Assembly (NCBI RefSeq): GCF_020510425.1
Contig: NZ_JAHBAH010000001.1
Location: 2,833,001-2,897,000 of the forward strand
Source of the DNA: Quatrionicoccus australiensis
GTDB lineage: Bacteria; Pseudomonadota; Gammaproteobacteria; Burkholderiales; Rhodocyclaceae
Length of the DNA: 64,000 nucleotides
Direction: 5' to 3'
Under the pieces are notes generated by a model. The model did not search any database. It was not told where the DNA came from and saw only the letters and a program-made list of their open reading frames with translations. Shown here in pieces: positions 1 through 8,600 of the stretch; the first letter of the stretch is position 1, and each line of letters begins with the position of its first letter. A program made the translations under genes and the position numbers.

Positions 1-918
1 CATGGCGGCAGCCATCGCCTGGGTAGCCTCGGTTTCCGCCTCGGCGGCGAGTGCGACTTCGCTCGAGGTATCGGCAATTTGCCGGGCCGAACTGGCGACC
101 TGGCTGGCGCCCAGCGCAATTTCGCCCATCATGGCACGCAACGCGCCGACCAGATTGCCCAGTTCGCCAAGCAGGCTGTCGCGCGGCGGCGATCCCAGGG
201 AAACCGTCAGGTCGCCATTGGCGACCTTGCCCATCGCGGCAAGGGCATCGGCCGGCTCGCCGCCGATCTGGGCGAGGATCTGGCGGGCGATCCACCAGGC
301 CACGGCACCGACGCTGAGCAGAATGAGTGCGATGACCAGGGCGGCGTTACGCACCTGCTGGTAGAACAGGGCATCGAGGTCGTCAATGTAGAGACCGGTG
401 CCGATGATCCAGTCCCAGGGCTCGAAATGCGCAGTGTGCTGCAGTTTCGGAATCAGGATTTCGCTGCCGGGCTTGGCGGTTTGGGTTTCGGTGAACTCGC
501 TCTTGTCGAGCGCCGTCTGGATCAGAGAGCGGACGATGTAGGCGCCGCTTTTGTCCTGGCGATCCCAGTGCGATTTGCCGACGTACTCGGGGCGGATGGG
601 GTGCATGACGCCCATGCCCTTGCTGTCGTAGACGTAGAAATATTCGTTGCCGAGGTAGCGCATGCTGCGCAGGACGTCCTTGGCCAGCTTCTGGGCCTGT
701 TCGCGGTTCAGTTCGCCGCGGCTTTCCTGGGTCTGGATGTCCTTGACCACGGTCATCGCGATGTCGACAGTGGCTTTCAGGGTGGCTTTGCGGTCTTCCA
801 GCAATTGACCGCGCAGATGGATGATTTCGAAGGCGCCGAGCGCTAGCAGTCCGATCAGTGCGACGATGACCGACAAGGTCAAGCGCCCCTTCAGACTGTT
901 GATGTCGAACAGTTTCAT
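1..918 (-). CDS. Methyl-accepting chemotaxis protein, N-terminal part (truncated by window edge)
   Basis: Chemoreceptor that senses a ligand in the periplasm and signals to CheA. The visible 306 residues begin MKLFDINSLKGR, then a first membrane segment (about 12-32), a periplasmic single-Cache domain with the typical FEPWDWIIGTGLY and YIDDLD motifs (about 35-185), a second membrane segment ending AWWIARQIL, and a HAMP-like linker with the start of an Ala/Glu-rich signalling helix. The methylation and CheA-contact regions lie beyond base 1. The start at 918 follows a very strong GGAGGTGAC ribosome site. Its leader contains a perfect 15-bp hairpin. The ligand cannot be told from sequence, although single-Cache domains of this kind often bind small carboxylates. 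Confidence 0.9.
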   Translation of the reverse strand, partial: MKLFDINSLKGRLTLSVIVALIGLLALGAFEIIHLRGQLLEDRKATLKATVDIAMTVVKDIQTQESRGELNREQAQKLAKDVLRSMRYLGNEYFYVYDSKGMGVMHPIRPEYVGKSHWDRQDKSGAYIVRSLIQTALDKSEFTETQTAKPGSEILIPKLQHTAHFEPWDWIIGTGLYIDDLDALFYQQVRNAALVIALILLSVGAVAWWIARQILAQIGGEPADALAAMGKVANGDLTVSLGSPPRDSLLGELGNLVGALRAMMGEIALGASQVASSARQIADTSSEVALAAEAETEATQAMAAAM

Positions 919-933
919 GTCACCTCCATTATT

Positions 934-967
934 GGCATGAGGCTCACCAACCGGTGAGCCTCATGCC
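934..967. repeat. Perfect 15-bp inverted repeat upstream of the chemoreceptor gene
   Basis: GGCATGAGGCTCACC (934-948) is followed by loop AACC and the exact complement GGTGAGCCTCATGCC (953-967). The inner end is 16 bases before the chemoreceptor ATG on the minus strand and adjoins its Shine-Dalgarno. Read on the plus strand it is followed by a weak TATTTGTTAT tract. It could be a leader hairpin, a terminator or an operator; sequence alone does not decide. Confidence 0.85.
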
Positions 968-1190
968 GTATTTGTTATGTATCTGAGGCGCAGAGTAATC
1001 TGGCCCCGGGGGCTTGTCCAGCGTCGGAAAATACCAGGTTGCCAGTAGCTGCGTTCTCGGATTGCGCGTATTAGCCTATGGCGACTGCGCTGTATTCCAG
1101 TTTGAGCATTCAGCCGGGCAATACTGCAATCAAACTGCAATAAAAACTTAAGAGAATGGCCGTTCCGAATTCATTCCAATGGAGATCCTC

Positions 1191-1460
1191 ATGCGTTCCT
1201 TCTTTCTTGTCGGCCTTTCCGCCCTGACCCTTGCCGCCTGTGCCAGCTCGACGCCGGCTCCGGAAAAAACGGCTGCCCCGGCACCGACTGTTGCTGCCGC
1301 TCCTGCTCCGGCCAAGCCGGCGCCGCAGTGTTACTCCGGCGATCACGGCAAGTTCTTCGATGTCGGTTCGCGTACCTCGATTTCCGGGGTCGATGTCGTT
1401 TGTCAGCCGACCAGCGATGGCAAGGGCGCGCAGTGGATGGGCGCCAAGAGCAAGCGCTAA
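1191..1460 (+). CDS. Small predicted lipoprotein of unknown function
   Basis: Encodes 89 residues. It starts MRSFFLVGLSALTLAACAS, a lipoprotein signal with lipobox LAAC, so Cys16 should be lipidated. A Pro/Ala-rich linker follows (about residues 20-48), probably reaching through the periplasm. A small C-terminal segment contains two cysteines (CYSGDHG and VVCQPT) that could form a disulfide. The start at 1191 is preferred over an in-frame ATG at 1179 because GGAG sits six bases upstream and the signal peptide begins there. A terminator follows directly. I do not recognise the C-terminal domain. Confidence 0.75.
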   Translation: MRSFFLVGLSALTLAACASSTPAPEKTAAPAPTVAAAPAPAKPAPQCYSGDHGKFFDVGSRTSISGVDVVCQPTSDGKGAQWMGAKSKR

Positions 1461-1477
1461 GCTGCTCTTGCGGTTCA

Positions 1478-1510
1478 AGGGCCACCTTTGCGGTGGCCTT
1501 TTTGTTTTTC
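1478..1510 (+). terminator. Rho-independent terminator after the small lipoprotein
   Basis: GGCCACC (1480-1486), loop TTTGC, GGTGGCC (1492-1498), then TTTTTGTTTTT. It lies 18 bases after the lipoprotein stop and abuts the stop of the convergent ankyrin gene. Confidence 0.85.
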
Positions 1511-1946
1511 AGCGCGCCGCTTTGAGCAGTAGCAGGCAGGCGCGCGAGGCGGCCAGGTCGAGCGCACTGAAATCGTCGAAATTCTTCAAGGCCGGATTGG
1601 CGCCCTTGTCGAGCAGCAGTTTGACGAGATCGGGCTTGCTGTTCGAGGCGACGTACATCAGGCAAGTTGCACCGTTGCCGTTCTGGTTGTCGATATCGAC
1701 GCCAGCCGCGAGCAGGCGTTCGATCAGGGCATGGTCGCCGTGGTAGCAGGCCAGCCAGAGGGCGTTGCAACCATCTGCGTTGCGCGCATTGAGCTCGGCG
1801 CCCAGCACGAGCAACTGTTCGACGATGTCCAGGCGGCCGAGTTTGGCGGCGCGCATCAAGGGCGTGAAGCGGCCGTCGGCCGATGCGGCATTGATGTCGC
1901 CGGCAAAGCCGTGCTCGGCGAGAAAGGCGCTCAGTTCGGGCGTCAT
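1509..1946 (-). CDS. Ankyrin-repeat protein
   Basis: Encodes 145 residues made almost entirely of ankyrin repeats: FTPLMRAAKLGRLDIVEQLL, then CNALWLACYHGDHALIERLL, then TCLMYVASNSKPDLVKLLL, then a final partial repeat SALDLAAS. There is no signal peptide, so it should be a cytoplasmic protein-binding adaptor. Its ATG overlaps the stop of the upstream SagB-like oxidoreductase gene by four bases (ATGA), so the two are translationally coupled and probably work together. The partner and role are unknown. Confidence 0.88.
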   Translation of the reverse strand: MTPELSAFLAEHGFAGDINAASADGRFTPLMRAAKLGRLDIVEQLLVLGAELNARNADGCNALWLACYHGDHALIERLLAAGVDIDNQNGNGATCLMYVASNSKPDLVKLLLDKGANPALKNFDDFSALDLAASRACLLLLKAAR

Positions 1947-3589
1947 GCGGGTTCCTTGCTACGTTGGGGATAGGGTGGCCCGGTTTCGATGCGGGCATCG
2001 TTGATCGGCAGGCCGACCGTGAAGTGATAAACGCTCTGGTAGCGCGTGGCGTCCACGCCGAACAATTCATGCACCGGGTCATCGAAGAAGCAGCCGATGC
2101 CGGTACCGCGCACGCCGGCGGCTTCCGCTTCGAGATAAAGCGCCTGGCCGACCAGGCCGGCTTCGCGCAGCAATTCGCGGTAACCGTGGCCGTCGACCGT
2201 GGCGGCGGCGAATTCGCCGAGCATGCCGAGCGAAAAGGCACTGGTCGCGGCAATGTCCTGGTGGCAGGAGAGCGAGCGGGCCAGCCTTTGCAATTCCTGC
2301 AAATCCGCTTCACAAAGCTGGATCAGGCCGAGATGCGGCGGGCAGTCAGCATCGAAGGCGCTGACCGGGCGGCGCTGCGCAAAGCGGGCCTCGGCCGGTG
2401 CTAGCGCGGCGGGCAGGGTGCTGGCGGCGGCCGGCGTGCGCGGCAGCAGGTAGAGGCCGCTGGCCAGGCCGTCGACGCGCAGCACGAAGAGCAGTAGGTG
2501 GATGCGACTCGGCGCTGCCTGCGCCAGCCAGGGCGCCTGCGGGCGCGGCAGGACGCCGTCGAGCAGGCGATAGAAGGCGGTTTTGGCCAGGCCGTGTTTG
2601 GGATCAAAGCGCTGCGCGCTGCGCCGTTGCCGGATCAGCGCGGCGGCGCCGACCAGGTTCGGTTGCGGGGTGAGCGGCGGCAGCGGGGAAAATGCCACTT
2701 TTTGCGTGGTCGACCGTTGCGCCCGGCTGGCGCTGGCGACCTGGTCGATGGCCGGCCAGCGATAGCCGGGCGCAGCATCGATGCGGCTCGGCGTGCCGTG
2801 CCAGCTGGCATCGCGCAGCCAATCGGCGAGTCCGTCGCCGTCTGGCGGCATGTGCAGGCCGGGCGCGCGCAGGGCGACGAGGATTTCCGGCTCCTCGCAT
2901 TCGGTGAAGGCGTAGCGCGAAGGCGGGAAATCTTCCGGGCGATCCAGACCGAGGCAGTGCTGCAGCGTGCCCGCATCGACAGCAAGCGGCACCACTTCCC
3001 AGCCGAGCAGCGCCGCCGCGTAGCCGAGGGCGCCGAGCGCATGGCCGACGTCGAGCTGGCAGTAGCGAAAGGCGCGCTCGCCGTATTTCCAGGCCTCGCG
3101 CCACATGATGCTGGACAGGCCGACCGCCAGCCAGGGCTTGTCCCCGACAGCAACAGCGGCGCGGCCTTCGAGGGCGTGATTTTCCGGATCGTAGTGCTGC
3201 ACGCCCGCCGGTATGCCGGGCAGGCCGGCGCTCAGCACATAGGCTTCAACCGGGTGCAGGTTGCCGGAGGAAGGATTGCAGCGCAGTGCCCAGCGGTTCG
3301 GCCCCCAGCTTTTCCAGGCGGAGAGTCCGAAGGACAGTTCGAGCAGCGCGCCCAGGTTGGCAAGATCGGGCGCGATTTGCTTTTCGGGCTTTTCCGGCAG
3401 TCGACCGTATGGACGCTCGAAGCGGTCGGCGCTGAGCGGCAGTTCGAGCACCGGCGCGCCCGGATAGTGACGGAAGGCTGCCGGCTGGGCATCCCAGTCG
3501 AGCTGGCCGGGGCCTTCGGCGTAGGCGGCGAAGCGATGCTTGCTGCGGGCGTGGTAGGCACGCACGACGTCTTGTGGGGTATCCGACAC
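1943..3589 (-). CDS. SagB/ThcOx-type nitroreductase-fold oxidoreductase
   Basis: Encodes 548 residues, the size expected for two nitroreductase-fold halves. The N-terminal half has the WALRCNPSSGNLHPVEAYVL signature of SagB-type FMN proteins. The C-terminal half (from about residue 310) has RQRRSAQRFD and ends with the motif EAAGVRGTGIGCFFDDPV. Known SagB proteins oxidise azolines to azoles during peptide toxin maturation, but no precursor peptide or cyclodehydratase gene is nearby, so a housekeeping flavin oxidoreductase is equally possible. Translation starts at GTG (3589) with only a weak ribosome site. It is coupled to the downstream ankyrin gene. Confidence 0.85.
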   Translation of the reverse strand: MSDTPQDVVRAYHARSKHRFAAYAEGPGQLDWDAQPAAFRHYPGAPVLELPLSADRFERPYGRLPEKPEKQIAPDLANLGALLELSFGLSAWKSWGPNRWALRCNPSSGNLHPVEAYVLSAGLPGIPAGVQHYDPENHALEGRAAVAVGDKPWLAVGLSSIMWREAWKYGERAFRYCQLDVGHALGALGYAAALLGWEVVPLAVDAGTLQHCLGLDRPEDFPPSRYAFTECEEPEILVALRAPGLHMPPDGDGLADWLRDASWHGTPSRIDAAPGYRWPAIDQVASASRAQRSTTQKVAFSPLPPLTPQPNLVGAAALIRQRRSAQRFDPKHGLAKTAFYRLLDGVLPRPQAPWLAQAAPSRIHLLLFVLRVDGLASGLYLLPRTPAAASTLPAALAPAEARFAQRRPVSAFDADCPPHLGLIQLCEADLQELQRLARSLSCHQDIAATSAFSLGMLGEFAAATVDGHGYRELLREAGLVGQALYLEAEAAGVRGTGIGCFFDDPVHELFGVDATRYQSVYHFTVGLPINDARIETGPPYPQRSKEPA

Positions 3590-3669
3590 GGTCAGTTGCT
3601 TCTTTCGAGATCAATTCGGGGGCGGGGCGCTTGCAGCTGGTCAGTGGCTGGCGGCCGGCCTGCCGCAAT

Positions 3670-3694
3670 CATTCACGGCGAGTGGCCGTGAATG
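3670..3694. repeat. Intergenic 9-bp inverted repeat
   Basis: CATTCACGG (3670-3678), seven-base loop, CCGTGAATG (3686-3694). It lies in the gap between the small acidic protein gene and the SagB-like gene, both on the minus strand. There is no T-run after it in the minus direction, so it is more likely an operator or mRNA hairpin than a terminator. Confidence 0.5.
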
Positions 3695-3759
3695 AAAAAC
3701 AACACGCAGCCTGCACTCAATGCCGCCGACCGGATTGCAAGATGTTTCCGATGCCTTGC

Positions 3760-4020
3760 TCAGGCAGCGACTTTCTCGATTTGTTCCGGCGCCAGGCCGG
3801 CCTGGGTGATCAGGCTGCCTTCGCTGGTGTTCCACCAGACGACGACCCAGGCCGTGCCGTCCGGGTCGATGCGCTCGACCTCGCAGCGCGAGCCGACCAT
3901 GTTCATGAACATGTCGAGGTCGTCTTCGTCGAGGTCGGGGTCAGGCGTGATGTCGAGAATGCGGATCTTGTCGCCGGGGGCGACGCTCAGGCCCTTGCAG
4001 TCGATGGTGGTGGCGCTCAT
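3760..4020 (-). CDS. Small acidic protein of unknown function
   Basis: Encodes 86 residues beginning MSATTIDCKG. It has an acidic stretch DPDLDEDDLD in the middle and a strand-rich core (CEVERIDPDGTAWVVVWW). The start at 4020 has GGAGTC upstream; a longer in-frame form from 4104 lacks such a site. No signal peptide or membrane segment. I do not recognise the family. The balanced codon use and clear ribosome site support a real gene. Confidence 0.65.
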   Translation of the reverse strand: MSATTIDCKGLSVAPGDKIRILDITPDPDLDEDDLDMFMNMVGSRCEVERIDPDGTAWVVVWWNTSEGSLITQAGLAPEQIEKVAA

Positions 4021-4204
4021 GGCAGACTCCGTTGGCAGTGTGTTCCGGGTTCGGGGGCGTGTCGCAAAGTCGACAGGACCGGCCGGGTTTCCCTTGATGT
4101 GCAACAGGCGTGCCAGGGCGATCCCGTGCTCAGGCTGTAGGTGCCGTGCGGAAAGAGGCTATGGCGGCGGGCCAGCCCTGGGATGCTGACCTTGCTGCTT
4201 CGTC

Positions 4205-4822
4205 TCAGGCGATGCCGAGTGCGGCCCGCAGCATTTTGCCGCCGGGAGTCAGCAGGAGTATCAGCGTGCCGCCGTTGAGCAGGACAGTGCTCCAGAAAAC
4301 ACCGAGAAACGCGGCCTTGCCCGATTTGTGCCGTAAATGGCTTTGTGCCAGCAGCGCACCCGGCCAGCCGCCGATCAGGGCCAGCAGGTGCAGGGTGCTT
4401 TTCTTGGTGCGCCAGCGGTTTGCGCGGGCTGCCGATTTGTCGTGGGCATAGACGCCGAAGGTGACGAGGCTGGCAGCGAAATACAGGGCCGGTACGGCGG
4501 TCGGCAGCTTGCCCGCCCAGGCCGACAGCGCAACAAAAAGCAGGAAGCCGATGGCGAGATTGGGCGTGAGCCGGTTCGCACCGGTCGACCGGCTGTCGCG
4601 GGCGGTTTTCCGGCGAAGGACGAAGTCGACCGCGCTGGCCTGCGCTCGGCCGCTCTCGTCGCGGCGCAGTTCGTATGTCACGATCTGCGCGAGTGCCGGC
4701 CTTTGCCGGCGACTGACGAAGGACTTGATATGGACGAAGACTTGGTCGCCGCCGCTGTTCGGCGTGATGAAGCCGTAGCCCTGATCATCCTTCCAGGCGG
4801 TGATTTTTCCCTGATGGCGCAT
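4205..4822 (-). CDS. Cold-shock domain fused to DUF1294 membrane domain
   Basis: Encodes 205 residues. The N-terminal 65 residues are a cold-shock domain with the RNA-binding motifs YGFITP and QVFVHI. A basic linker (about 66-88) leads to membrane segments and the DUF1294 region, recognisable by YAHDKSAA, NRWRTKKSTLHLL and GGWPGALLAQ and by the late HKSGKAAF motif. This two-domain architecture is known and widespread in Proteobacteria, but its function is not established; the design suggests RNA or single-stranded DNA binding at the membrane. Monocistronic on the minus strand. Confidence 0.9.
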   Translation of the reverse strand: MRHQGKITAWKDDQGYGFITPNSGGDQVFVHIKSFVSRRQRPALAQIVTYELRRDESGRAQASAVDFVLRRKTARDSRSTGANRLTPNLAIGFLLFVALSAWAGKLPTAVPALYFAASLVTFGVYAHDKSAARANRWRTKKSTLHLLALIGGWPGALLAQSHLRHKSGKAAFLGVFWSTVLLNGGTLILLLTPGGKMLRAALGIA

Positions 4823-4862
4823 GCACGACGGTGATGGTTAAGTGCTTGTTATTGTCGCCAAT

Positions 4863-5519
4863 TTACAAGACGTAAAACAGGACCGCGATGAAATGCGCCA
4901 GGCTGCCGGCGATCACGAACAGATGCCAGATGCCGTGCCAGTGGCGAAAGCGCTCGTCGAAGGCGAAAAAGATGATGCCCACGGTGTAGAAAATGCCGCC
5001 GGCTGCCAGCCAGGCAAAGCCGGCGAAGCCGAGGGTGGCGAGCAGCGGCTTGACGGCGACGAGGACGATCCAGCCCATCACGGCATAAATGACCAGCGAC
5101 ATGATGCGTGCTTCCGAGCGCGGCTTGATTTCCTGCAACATGCCGACAAGGGCCAGCGTCCACACCACGCCGAACAGCGACCAGCCCCACGGCCCGCGCA
5201 GGCTGATCAGGCAGAAAGGCGTGTAGCTGCCGGCGATCAGCAGGTAGATCGACAGGTGATCGAGCTTGCGCAGGACGTTTTTCACCCGGCCGCGCACGCT
5301 GTGATAAATGGTGGAAATGCTGTACAGCACGACCAGCGTGCTGCCGTAGATGGCGGCGCTGACCACCTTCCAGGCATCGCCGCTGGCGGCGGCGAGGACG
5401 ACCAGCCAGATCGCGCCGGTCGCAGCGAGCAGGGCGCCGATCAGGTGAGTCCAGGCGTTGAAACGTTCTCCGTAGTACACGGCGGCCCTTTCTGGCAGGC
5501 AGCGAAATGATCCGGACAT
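4863..5519 (-). CDS. Hemolysin III family (PAQR-like) membrane protein
   Basis: Encodes 218 residues starting MSGSFRC, with about seven membrane segments. Family marks include ERFNAWTHLIGA near the start, YSISTIYHS, the LDHLSIYLLIAGSYTPF segment, and the C-terminal WHLFVIAGSLAHF. The conserved histidines of these motifs are thought to bind a metal in the PAQR/hemolysin III superfamily. The family name comes from a Bacillus hemolysin; the role in Gram-negative bacteria is unclear, with links to membrane lipid homeostasis. The start at 5519 follows GGGG; a longer form from 5552 is possible. Confidence 0.88.
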   Translation of the reverse strand: MSGSFRCLPERAAVYYGERFNAWTHLIGALLAATGAIWLVVLAAASGDAWKVVSAAIYGSTLVVLYSISTIYHSVRGRVKNVLRKLDHLSIYLLIAGSYTPFCLISLRGPWGWSLFGVVWTLALVGMLQEIKPRSEARIMSLVIYAVMGWIVLVAVKPLLATLGFAGFAWLAAGGIFYTVGIIFFAFDERFRHWHGIWHLFVIAGSLAHFIAVLFYVL

Positions 5520-5632
5520 ACTAGCCCCGATTGCGCTTTGGCTGCGTTGCAACTCTGTAACGTCTCGTGTCTTTCATGGCTTAAGCCCCCGATTTGCTGC
5601 AAAATTCGCGGCTTAACTTTTGCAGGAAAAGG

Positions 5633-8600
5633 ATGGCGTCCAAACGCGGCGCGATCTGGAAGATGGCACAGAACAACGAACAGAAACGACCCCGGGCGGA
5701 AAGCAACGAACGCCTGCTTTGCCTGAGCGCCGATTACGGACGCTTGCGCGGCATGCAGCGCAATCTTTTACGGTCGACCGGTGAAAAACGGGCAAAGCTG
5801 CAGGCCGATTTCGCGGCGCTGCTGGAAAAATCGCGCGCCGGGCTGGAAAAGCGTCAGGCCAGCCTGCCCAAACCGGAATTCCAGGCCGATCTGCCGGTCA
5901 ATGAGCGGCGCGAGGAGATCGCGGCGCTGATCAGTAAGCACCAGGTGGTCATCGTCTGCGGCGAAACCGGTTCGGGCAAGACGACGCAGTTGCCGAAAAT
6001 CTGTCTTGAGCTCGGCCGCGGCGGCGCCGGGCTGATCGGTCACACGCAGCCGCGCCGGCTGGCGGCGCGCTCGGTCGCCACCCGTTTGGCGCAGGAGCTG
6101 AAGACGCAGGTCGGGACGGGCGTCGGCGTCAAAATCCGCTTCCAGGACAAGTCGACCGCCGACAGCTGGGTCAAGCTGATGACCGACGGCATCCTGCTCG
6201 CCGAGTCGCAGTCCGATCCGTATCTCTCGGCCTACGACACGATCATCATCGACGAGGCGCACGAGCGCAGCCTGAACATCGATTTCCTGCTCGGCTACCT
6301 CAAGCAGTTGTTGCCCAAGCGCCCTGATCTCAAGGTCATCATCACTTCGGCGACCATCGACGCCGAGCGCTTTTCCCAGCATTTCAGCGCGAATGGAAAA
6401 CCCGCGCCGGTGATCGAGGTGTCGGGCCGGCTCTACCCGGTCGACGTGCGCTACCGGCCTGTTTCCGATATCGAGAAAAAGGACGACGAGCGCGATCTCT
6501 ACGACGCCATCGTCGATGCCGCCGACGAGTTGTCGCGCCTGGGTTCCGGCGACATCCTGGTCTTCCTGCCTGGCGAGCGCGAAATCCGCGAGGCGGCGGA
6601 GGCTCTGCGCAAGCACGCGCTGGCGCGGCCGGGTTTGTCGACGGCGCATGCGCCGGAAATCCTGCCGCTCTTCTCGCGCCTGTCGGCTGGCGAGCAGGAC
6701 CGTATCTTCAAGCCTTCAGGCAGCCAGCGGCGCATCGTGCTGGCCACCAACGTCGCCGAAACCTCGCTGACTGTGCCGGGCATCCGCTACGTCATCGACA
6801 CCGGCCTGGCCCGCGTCAAGCGCTACTCCTACCGCAACAAGGTCGAGCAACTGCAGATCGAGAAGATTTCGCAGGCGGCGGCCCGCCAGCGCGCCGGGCG
6901 TTGCGGCCGGGTGGCAGCCGGCGTCTGCATCCGTTTATACGACGAGCTCGATTTCAACGCCCGCCCGCCGTTCACCGATCCGGAAATCCTGCGTTCCTCG
7001 CTGGCCGGCGTCATCCTGCGCATGAAGTCGCTGAAACTGACCGACGTCGAGAGCTTCCCCTTCATCGAACCGCCGCCGGCCAAGGCAATTGCCGACGGTT
7101 ACGCGCTGTTGCAGGAACTCGGCGGGCTCGACGAGGAAAACCGTTTAACGAAGGTCGGCGATGCGCTGGCCCGTTTGCCGCTCGACCCACGCATCGGCCG
7201 CATGCTGGTTGCGGCGCGTGACTTGGGCTGCCTCAAGGAAGTCATGGTCATCGCCGCCGGCCTGTCCACGCAGGACCCGCGTGAGAGGCCGCAGGAGCGT
7301 CAACAGGCGGCGGACGAGAAGCACAAGCTGTTTGCCGATGAGAAATCGGAATTCCTCAGTTGGTGGAAGCTGTGGAACTGGTTCCAGAACGCCGTCGAAC
7401 ACAAGAAGTCGAACAAGCAACTGGTCGATACCTGTCACAGTCACTTCCTTTCGTATTTACGCCTGCGCGAATGGCGCGAAGTGCACAGCCAGTTGCATTC
7501 GATGATCGGCGAGCTGGCCGCCAAGGACGGTGGCTGGAAGGAAAGCGAGATTCCCGGTACCTATGAGGCCATCCATCAGGCCCTGCTCTCCGGCCTGTTG
7601 GGGAATATCGGCTGCAAGGCCGACGAATCCGGCTACTACCTCGGGGCGCGCGGCATCCGTTATCTGATCCACCCGTCGTCGCCGCTGCAGAAAAAGGCCG
7701 GCAAGTGGATCATGGCGGCCGAGATCACCGAGACGACGCGCCTCTTCGGGCGCTGCGTGGCCCGCATCGAAGATGGCTGGATCGAGAAAGTGGGCGCTCA
7801 CCTCATCAAGCGCCAGTATTTCGATGCGCACTGGGAAAAGCGCTCGATGCAGGTGGCCGGCTGGGAGCGCACGACGCTCTACGGTATCGTCATTAACCCC
7901 AAGCGGCGCATCCATTACGGGCCGCTGGCGCCGGCCGAGGCGCGCGAAATCTTCATCCGCCAGGGCCTGGTCGGCGAGGAAATCGACGAGGCTTTCGCCA
8001 AGCGCTGGCCCTTCTACCAGCACAACCAGAAGCAGATCCGCGACATCGAGCACCTCGAACACAAGCAACGTCGCCAGGACGTGCTGGTCGATGACGAGCT
8101 GATCTTCGCTTTCTACGACTCGATCATTCCCGAAGGCATCCACAACGGCGCGACTTTCGATCACTGGCGCAAGGAAGCCGAGCGCGACAACCCGAAGCTG
8201 CTCTTCCTCGCCAAAGACGACCTGATGCGCCACTCGGCGGCCGGCGTCACGACCGAAGCCTTTCCGCACCATCTCAAGCTGGGCGGCGTCGAGTATGTGC
8301 TCACCTACCATTTCGAGCCCGGCTCGCCGCGCGATGGTGTCACTCTGACCCTGCCGCTCGCCCAGTTGAACCAGATTCCGGCCGGTCGTATGGAATGGCT
8401 GGTGCCCGGCCTGCTCAAGGAAAAGCTGGTGCAGCTGATCAAGACGCTGCCGCAGCGCATCCGCGCCAAGCTGGTGCCGGTGCCGGAATTCGTCGAGGAA
8501 TTCATCGTGGCGACGGCCGGCAACGACCGCAAAATGGGCCAGGGCCTGATCGCGCCGCTGATCGACTACATCCTTGAAGCGCGCGGCCTGAACGCGCGCG

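Noticed and set aside
79..846. 255-codon plus-strand open frame at the left edge
   Set aside because: Antisense to the chemoreceptor, whose minus-strand translation shows clear Cache and membrane segments.
1943..3589. RiPP biosynthetic cluster around the SagB-like gene
   Set aside because: No short precursor peptide, YcaO or exporter gene was found nearby.
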